64,000 nucleotides of DNA, taken from NCBI GenBank assembly GCA_037962975.1, contig CM075676.1, positions 25,725,001-25,789,000 on the forward strand, read 5' to 3'. Both the position numbers and the translations under genes were made by a program. Below the pieces are notes generated by a model. That model was not told where the DNA came from and searched no databases. It saw only the letters and a list, made by a program, of their open reading frames with translations. Positions 57,018 through 64,000 of the stretch are shown here, in pieces. Origin of the DNA: Clitoria ternatea. Taxonomy: Eukaryota; Streptophyta; Magnoliopsida; Fabales; Fabaceae. The stretch's first letter is position 1, and every line of letters starts with the position of its first letter.

Positions 57018-59763
57018 TGCAACACCCTAATTTAACAAAATGAAATAAACCCAAAGACGGGGAATTTTTCCCAAAATTGAGTAAACCAAATGGTCTATGA
57101 GGCAACCGGATAACAAAAGGGGCGGAGTGCAAGGAAGGACAAGGGAAATGAGATATCATCCACACGCATAAGGCAAATAACAGAAGGCTAAGACTGGAAC
57201 CGGTCTGTTTGGTTTAGTGTAACTTATCAGCGCCAGGGCGGATTACATGATAACGTTGGCTCACTCAGGCGGGGTCTGATACCGCCTGGGCGGGGTATAG
57301 TAATGCAACAGCGGATGGAGGGAATTTACAAAGAAAACTTTTCCACGAATAACACTAGTCAATCAGTAGGAGGAAATAGGTAAGGGGAAGGAGAAGGGAG
57401 ATGTACATGTGTGGTAGTAGATTGTGGAGAAAAGGAGGGGTCCGAACTTATTCCGCCCAACTCAACTAGGTATGGCAACGCCTGGGCGGACTCAAACACA
57501 ACGCCCAAGCCGGGGTCAACACCGTTGTTGGGGTCGCATTAGCGCCACAACAGAGAGGAAGGGTAATTGGGCGGCCTCCCACTCTGACAACTACTCGCTT
57601 CAGCGTGAGTCCTCACGCTTTGGCGAACTGCTCTAGCACCTCGGGAGGTATGACTCCGCCCACGCGAATCCAACATAAGTCTTCCTAGCCCGCACTCGCT
57701 GGAGCGAGTATATTGCTCGCTGAAGCGAGGAACTTCACTCGGAAAATTGGGAAGTTAAGTCTCACTCGGCTTCTCCAAACCCAACCACTCGGGACACCGA
57801 TCCTTACTCACTCGGACTTTACATCTTTCGCTCGGATTATCAATACCTTACACTAGGATCCAATCCTTCCTAAACCTCCAATTGAACTCCTCTCACGGCA
57901 GGGAATCACGCGAGGTTTTCCCTCGTCTTTCGTTCCTCCATCGTTAGAAGCATATTTAAACCCTTTATTTCATCCTCTCAACCCCAAACTTACCATCACT
58001 ACTTACTCATAATCACACCGACCTCCTACACTCAGGATTTCATGCCTACTTTTACTCGGAAGCCCTCATACAGTCTTCTCCCCACTCAGCCTCACTTACA
58101 GTATAGAAGAACACACAACATATGCTTATATACGTGAAAACATTAATATATAATTACAAAACTTCACCATGAAATCTGTTACCCAAGCTGTCAGTTTTAA
58201 CGTAAGAACCACAACCAAAACGTGAGCCGGCCAAGGCTTAACAAAATGTTATACACAGCATTTACACAGATATACACATATACACATATAGACATATGCT
58301 CCAACAGCACTTCAGATTCATTGTCCTGTGCTCGTCCTCCTTCATCCTTCTTTCTGAGAGATGTTCACTGAAAGTATAGCCACTGCAGGGGTGAGCTTTT
58401 TCATGTAAAATGACAATCAAAGACTCGGTATCAGTGTCAGCATGCACATTCACATCCATTCTATTGGTTTCTAATTAATTAAGGTTAAACTCGACAAAGT
58501 GATATTTAAGACATACATATCATACACACAGGTATTTCCCGCACTCGAAGATCATTCATAACACTCCACACACGTTATACGTACTACTCTAATCAACCTC
58601 GTATTTACATGCATGATTGCGGATCCGACTCGAGAGATGACTTTCAGTCATAGTTTTCCCCTCTCTTGGCCCCTCGTCCTTCAGCTCTTCCCGCGTGGTA
58701 CCGGCCTCCCATTGGCGTCTCGAGACTCCTCTCTAGCTCCTACGGCAACCACGAGCTCCCTCGGAATCTAGCCGGGGTCTGTAACTGGAAGTCATTCCCT
58801 CGGGGCTCTTGACCTTCCACGGGTCGCCCCACTCCTACACATGCAGTTAAATGCATCTACCAACAAGTGTCATCATATCACCGATATCTCTTTCATAACC
58901 ATTGAGTGGGAACAGGTTCAATGCAACCTTTACTCGCTTTATTATTTACACTAATATGATCAACCATCAGCAATCAAGTAATAGCATCTGACAAATCAAT
59001 CAAGCATACATTCATACTTTCATGCATATCATTCATTATTATCCATGCTAACATACTACTTTACCACCATCTAGATCACAAGCATTTATGGTTCAATCAC
59101 TATAAAACACACGGGATTCAAAATCTCCAATCATGCATAGGATCCAATCATCACAACCACATGCACATACACTCAAGCAGAACATTCATCCGGTACCGTT
59201 CGTGGACCATGCATTTAACATTCAAGCGCCCCCTACCTACGAAAGGGACTCCAAGAAGCTCTTCTGCTCTTCGATGTTAAATTTGACGCCCTTCTACCGA
59301 TTCGTTCAGCCTTCCTTCACTCCGTCGTACTCTGTACTTGGTCCGGAGTTGAGGTGTCGTTCTTTCTCTGCTCCAACGATCGCCCTTCACCTGACGGGGC
59401 TCTGACCTTCTTCCCGCACTATCGTCGTGACGAACAGAAACAGGGGAAACGGAGGAAGATGGAGACGAAGAAGAAAAAGAGAGAAAGTGGAGTAGTGGGA
59501 GAAGTTGTTCTTGCACCCACGGTGATACTAAATACGCGCCTATATACGCATGTGAGGGGAAGGAGTGGGGTGGAAAAGTGTGAGTCGTAGTCCACTCACA
59601 CCTTCCACCAATCACAGACAGCCACGTCCCATTAATTAAGCCCAATTAATCTTATCATTAACTCTTAGGTTATTCCGATTATGACTAACAACTAATTCTT
59701 TACTTTCAATTTTCATGTTATTAAATTTTATTCGGTATCTAACTTCAAAACTGGGATGTTACA
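57018..59763 (-). repeat. 3' LTR of Tekay-B
   Basis: On the minus strand it begins TGTAACATCCCAG at 59763 and ends AGGGTGTTGCA at 57018 (2,746 bp; the terminal TGTTACA has become TGTTGCA). Near its left end lie CGCCTGGGCGG, CGCTGGAGCG and CGCTGAAGCG palindromes and a few CACTCGG units (57240-57840). No coding region. Confidence 0.88.
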
Positions 59764-62626
59764 GTTCTTCCCTACTCAAAAGAATTTCGTCCTCGAAATT
59801 CGGTCGGTAATTCACCTTAGCAAATAACTCGGGGTACTGCTGTCTCATGATATCTTCGTGTTCCCAGGTACAAGAGGTAGTCTTGCCTTGTTGCCATTCC
59901 ACTTCTACCAGCTGTACGTTTTTGTTTCTTAAACGCTTCACCGATCGGTCCATGATTCTGATCGGCGTAGTCACGGTGGTCAGGTCTTCCTTGACTTCCA
60001 CTCCATCGTCAGGCATTGTGTGACTGGGGTCATGTAGATACCTCCTTAGTTGCGACACGTGAAATACGTTGTGCAATCGGGATAAGTGGGTCGGTAGTGC
60101 TATTCAGTATGCCATGGTGCCGACTCATTCCAACACTTCATAAGGTCCAATGTATCGAGGGCTTAACTTTCCGCCCTTCAAGGCTCGTCCGACACCTTTA
60201 TTCGGAGAAGTCCTCAAAAACACTCGGTCTCCGACTAAAAATTCCAATGGTTTGGTGCGGTTGTCATGGTAACTTTTCTGTCTGTCTTGAGATGCCTTCA
60301 TTTTTCCTTGTATCGCTCGGATCTGCTCTGTGGTTTGCTTCACAATGTCTGGCCCCAATAGCAGACTCTCACCCGTTTCCGACCAGCAAACAGGGGTTCG
60401 GCATCTTCGTCCATATAGTGCTTCGTAGGGTGCCATACCAATGCTGTTATGATGGCTGTTATTGTACGTGAACTCAATCAATGGAAGGTACTGCTCCCAA
60501 TCTCCTCCATGCTCTAACACACATGCTCTTAATAAGTCTTCTAAACTCTGAATCGTCCGCTCGGATTGTCCATCCGATTGGGGGTGGTAGGCGGAGCTAA
60601 GCCAAAGTTTGGTGCCCATTTCTTGATGCAGGCTGGTCCAAAACCGGGACGTGAACCTCGGATCCCTATCCGATACGATGGAGGTTGGTATGCCATGCAG
60701 TCGGATAATCTCATGAACGTAAATCCGTGCCAATTTATGCATCGGGTACTTCATGTTCACAGGTAGGAAGTGCGCACTCTTCGTTAGTCGGTCAACAATG
60801 ACCCAAATCGCATCATGGCCCGCTCGGTTTTTGGGCAATCCCATGACAAAATCCATAGCAATCGAGTCCCATTTCCACACGGGAATCTCCAAAGGCTGCA
60901 TTGCACCGTACGGTTTTTGGTGCTCTACTTTCGATTTCTGACAAGTAATACACCGGGCCACGTATTCCACCACATCTTTCTTTAGTCCGGGCCACCAGAA
61001 CTGTTTCCTCAGGTCATGGTACATTTTCGTGGTTCCCGGGTGAATACTGAATAGGCTTTTGTGGGCTTCATCAAGCACCACTCTCCTTAATTCTCCTCCG
61101 CTTGGTATGTATATTCTGTCTCTCACCTGGAAGATTACATCTGATCCCACGGTCAAGGATAAATCCTTTCCTTTGGCCTGAGCTTCCTTCATTTTGGTTA
61201 AGTAGAAGTCTAACTGTTGCTGCTCGTACACGGACTTCAGGAATTCATTGGCGATCCTCAATGTACCAATCATCATTTTCCGAGAGGAGGGGGTGTCGAC
61301 GTACAAGTTCATGTCTCAGAACCGTTCTAGCAACTCTACTTCTTTTACCATCATTGCTGCCATGTGGAGGGATTTCCGACTCAACGCGTCGGCCACGACA
61401 TTTGCCTTTCCCGGATGGTATTTTTGCTCGAATTCGTAATCTTTTAAAAACTCAATCCATCTTCTCTGCCTCATGTTCAGCTCTCTCTGGTCGAATAAGT
61501 ATTTGAGGCTCTTGTGGTCACTGTATACCTCAAACCGGGACCCGTACAAGTAGTGCCTCCATATTTTCAGTGCGAACACCACAGCTGCCAATTCCAAATC
61601 ATGGGTCGGATAATGCTGCTCATGAGGTCTCAGTTACCGAGAGGCATACGCTATCACTCGATCTCTTTGCATGAGCACGCATCCTAATCCGAGTCCGGAT
61701 GCATCACAATAAACTATAAAGCTTTCTTGTAAGTCGGGTAATGCCAGCACTGGCGCAGTCGTCAACTTGTTCTTCAGCTCTCGAAAGCTGTTCTCACACT
61801 CGGAACTCCACACGAAGGGAACGCTTTTCTGAGTCAATTTAGTTAGTGGTAATGCCAGTTTAGAGAAACCTTCAATGAACCTTCTATAGTAACCTGCCAA
61901 GCCCATGAAACTCCTTATCTCCGAGACCGACTGAGGTCTCTCCCATGCTATTATAGCTGTCACCTTCGAAGGGTCCACCGAGACACCTTGCTCGGAAATT
62001 ACATGTCCGAGGAAGTGGATCTTATTCATCCAGAATTCGCACTTTGAAAACTTCACGAATAACTACTTCTCCCTTAACACTTGGAGTACCGACCGGAGGT
62101 GTTCTTCATGCTCCTCGGAAGTCTTAGAATAGATTAGGATGTCATCATTGAAAACAACTACGAATCGGTCTAAGTAGGGGTGGAATATGCTGTTCATGTA
62201 ATTCATGAAGACAGCAGGGGCGTTTGTCACACCAAACGGCATCACTATATACTCGTAGTGGCCATATCGAGTCCTAAAGGCAGTTTTTGGAATAACCGAG
62301 TCCTTCACTCGGATCTGGTGATATCCTGATCGTAGGTCGATTTTTGAGAAGACTGAGGCTCCACGTAGTTGGTTAATTAAATCATCAATTCTGGGTAGTG
62401 GATACCGATTCTTAATTGTGAGTTTGTTTAACTGTCGGTAATATATGCAAAGTCTCATGCTGCCGTCCTTTTTCTTAACAAGCAGTACAGGTGCGCCCCA
62501 TGGCGATACGCTCGGTCTAATAAACTGTTTTTCGAGTAACTCATCCACTTGTTTCTTCAACTCGGCTAATTCAGTTGAGGACATTCTATAGGGTGCACTG
62601 GAGACCGGCTCGGCCCCAGGGATCAA
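59759..62626 (-). pseudogene. pol: Tekay-B pol (RT, RNase H, integrase, chromodomain-like tail)
   Basis: RT (62626-61634): [31 protein letters not shown], and [13 protein letters not shown], where YIDD reads FNDD. A stop falls near 62057 and a TAA near 61634. RNase H (about 61730-61316): CDASGLGLGCVLMQ and [11 protein letters not shown]. Integrase (61312-60125): HPGTTKMYHDL, CITCQKSK, Asp in AMDFVMGLP, Asp in VSDRDPRF, Glu in DGQSERT, all intact. A stop separates the last part, whose chromodomain-like end (VQLVEVEWQQGK, TWEHEDIMRQQYPELF) runs on to REEL and a TAA (59759-59761) inside the LTR. Confidence 0.9.
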
Positions 62627-62628
62627 GT

Positions 62629-64000
62629 CTATAGAGAATTCGATTTCTCTATTGGAGGGACACTCGGTACGTCCTTAGGGAACACCTCTGGGAATTCGCA
62701 GACGATCGGGATTTCGTTCACTCGGGTTTTACTCTCTCCCTTGGTTAGACAAAGCATCAGGAACAGTTGAGTTATATCTTGTGCTGTGCAGTCCTCATGG
62801 TGCTGTCTCGGGAAAATTATTCTTCGGTTTTTGCAATCCACTAACACCTCGTTGGCTAAAAGCCAATCTACCCCGAGTACGATATCAAGACCCTTTAGGG
62901 GCATGCAAATCAGATCGAAGGTGAAACTCCGATCATACAGTGCAAACGTTACGTCCTTGCACATTGACGATGTGAACATATTAGTGCCAGTCGGGCTGGC
63001 CACCTCTAAAGTCCGATCCATAGACACAGTCGGTAACTTCAAACGCTTCACACACTCACTTGCTATGAAGGAGTGGGTAGCTCCAGAATCGAAAACTACA
63101 CTAAGTGTGTATCTACCGAGTGAGCACTTACATTGTACCAAGTCATTTGCCTGTGCGACTTCTTCTGCATTGATAGCGTAGACTCTTCCAGTGGCTGGTT
63201 GGTCAGTGTCTCTCCTCCTGATATTTGGGGCAACCATCATATTCCCTCTAGCTCTGTTGTTTCCGCCCCGAGAGTTTTGTCTGTCATTCCTGTTGCTCTT
63301 CTCCTGGAATCCTCCTTGACGCACGTTAGTATTTGCTGGACGGAGTTGGGGGCAGTCAGGGCGAATGTGTCCTCTATTCCCGCAGTGAAAACACTTAACA
63401 TCGGTATCATTGCAACTCTGAGAAAAGTGGTCGCCACCACATTTAAAGCACTTACCGTACCTGGGTCGTCCAGTCATCTGTCTCCCTCGGTCACCACGAC
63501 CCCGATATCTAGTGAAGGGTTCATTTCTTCCTACGTTCCCTGGCCTCTTAAAACGTGACTGCTGAGGCCTCATATGCTGGTTGGCTCTGCTGCTCTGGCC
63601 CGAATGGGCCCTGTCATCTTCTTCGAATATTCTACATTTGTTCACTAATGTAGGGAAACTCCGTATCTCATGGTATCTGCAGGCTCTCTTAATGTCCGAT
63701 CTCAATCCGTTCTCAAACTTAAGGCACTTGGAGCTCTCTGTCCCAGGTTGCTGGAAGGGTGGATAGAATAGGCACAATTCTTCGAATCTTGTCGCGTATT
63801 CTTCCACAGTCATGGAGCCTTGTTTCAACTCCATAAACTCCAGTTCCTTGCGACTCCTCACTGTGTCGGGGAAGTACTTCTCTAAGAAGCATGTCTTGAA
63901 ATCATTCCATGTCAGCTGATTGTCATCTTCAGGGAATCGGCTTCTGGCTATCTTCCACCAGTTCTCCGCCTCGTCCCGCAGCATATACACTGCACATTCT
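62629..64000 (-). pseudogene. gag: Tekay-B gag and protease
   Basis: One long open frame from the right edge to 62629 covers the gag core (FKTCFLEKYFPDTVRSRKEL, MTVEEYATRFEELCLFYPP), an Arg/Gln-rich linker, the knuckles CFKCGGDHFSQSC and CFHCGNRGHIRPDC, and the protease ([23 protein letters not shown]). It shifts out of frame just before RT (after VPPIEK). The N-terminus is outside the window. Apart from that frameshift it looks functional, which fits a young insertion. Confidence 0.88.

Larger units (their letters stand above)
57018..64000 (-). mobile_element. Tekay-B: Ty3-gypsy chromovirus, 3' LTR to gag, running off the right edge
   Basis: Same family and strand as Tekay-A. The order on the minus strand is gag, two knuckles, protease, RT, RNase H, integrase, chromodomain-like tail, polypurine tract and 3' LTR. 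It has longer open frames and fewer stops than Tekay-A, so it is probably younger. The 5' LTR, primer site and gag start lie beyond 64000. Confidence 0.92.

Noticed and set aside
57361..57440. GTGTGGTAGTAG sequence considered as the right terminus of CACTA-2
   Set aside because: It lies inside the Tekay-B LTR, lacks the CCTTTTTTGTAGTAGTG form expected from the left end, and has no subterminal array beside it.

Overview
This window is transposable-element DNA from a plant nuclear genome, most likely a legume. That assignment is an inference from the mix of SIRE/Maximus-like Ty1-copia, Athila-like and Tekay (chromovirus) Ty3-gypsy elements and CACTA transposons; the species cannot be told. I found no intact host gene, no rRNA or tRNA gene and no CRISPR array. 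It looks like gene-poor, pericentromere-like sequence built by repeated insertion of one element into another.

Left part. Positions 1-4631 hold the 5' part of a minus-strand copia element (Copia-1): LTR, primer site, gag, protease and integrase, running off the left edge. Next is a complete CACTA transposon (CACTA-1, 4673-20041) with CACTAGTG termini and a 3-bp TGA target duplication. It carries a decayed TNP2 transposase gene (7011-10191) and a second, multi-exon gene (10308-19301) that joins a Transposase_24-like region to an Ulp1-like cysteine protease. A 5.8-kb solo LTR of a Tekay-like element (11141-16973, GCTGG duplication) interrupts exon 4 of that gene.

Middle. A minus-strand TNP2 fragment of another CACTA (about 21225-22125) is cut by an Athila-like element that starts at 22126 (5' LTR, primer site, gag, pol, second ORF, 3' LTR). 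A nearly complete SIRE-like copia element with an envelope-like ORF (Copia-2, 31001-41812, TTTTT duplication) sits in its 3' part. The 3' LTR of Copia-2 holds a solo LTR of another family (39836-41387, GACAC duplication). The Athila 3' LTR is cut at 43705 by the next element.

Right part. Tekay-A (minus strand, from 43706) has a 3' LTR that holds an Athila-like solo LTR (43938-45573, CTTGG duplication). Its gag is cut at 52684 by a second CACTA end (CACTA-2, CACTACTACAAAA terminus). CACTA-2 appears to carry a fragment of a ribosomal protein L8 (uL2) gene. A second Tekay copy (Tekay-B, minus, 57018 to the right edge) follows. Insertion depth is at least four.

Coding regions are broken by stops and frameshifts, many of them C-to-T type changes expected of methylated DNA. 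The most striking shared pattern is that every element family here carries its own dense array of short CpG-containing palindromes or inverted repeats in the LTR U3 or subterminal region: GAATCGATTC, TAATCGATTA, CGCTTRAGCG, GACGCTACGCGTC, CACGGTT/AACCGTG and CAGCGGTT/AACCGCTG.
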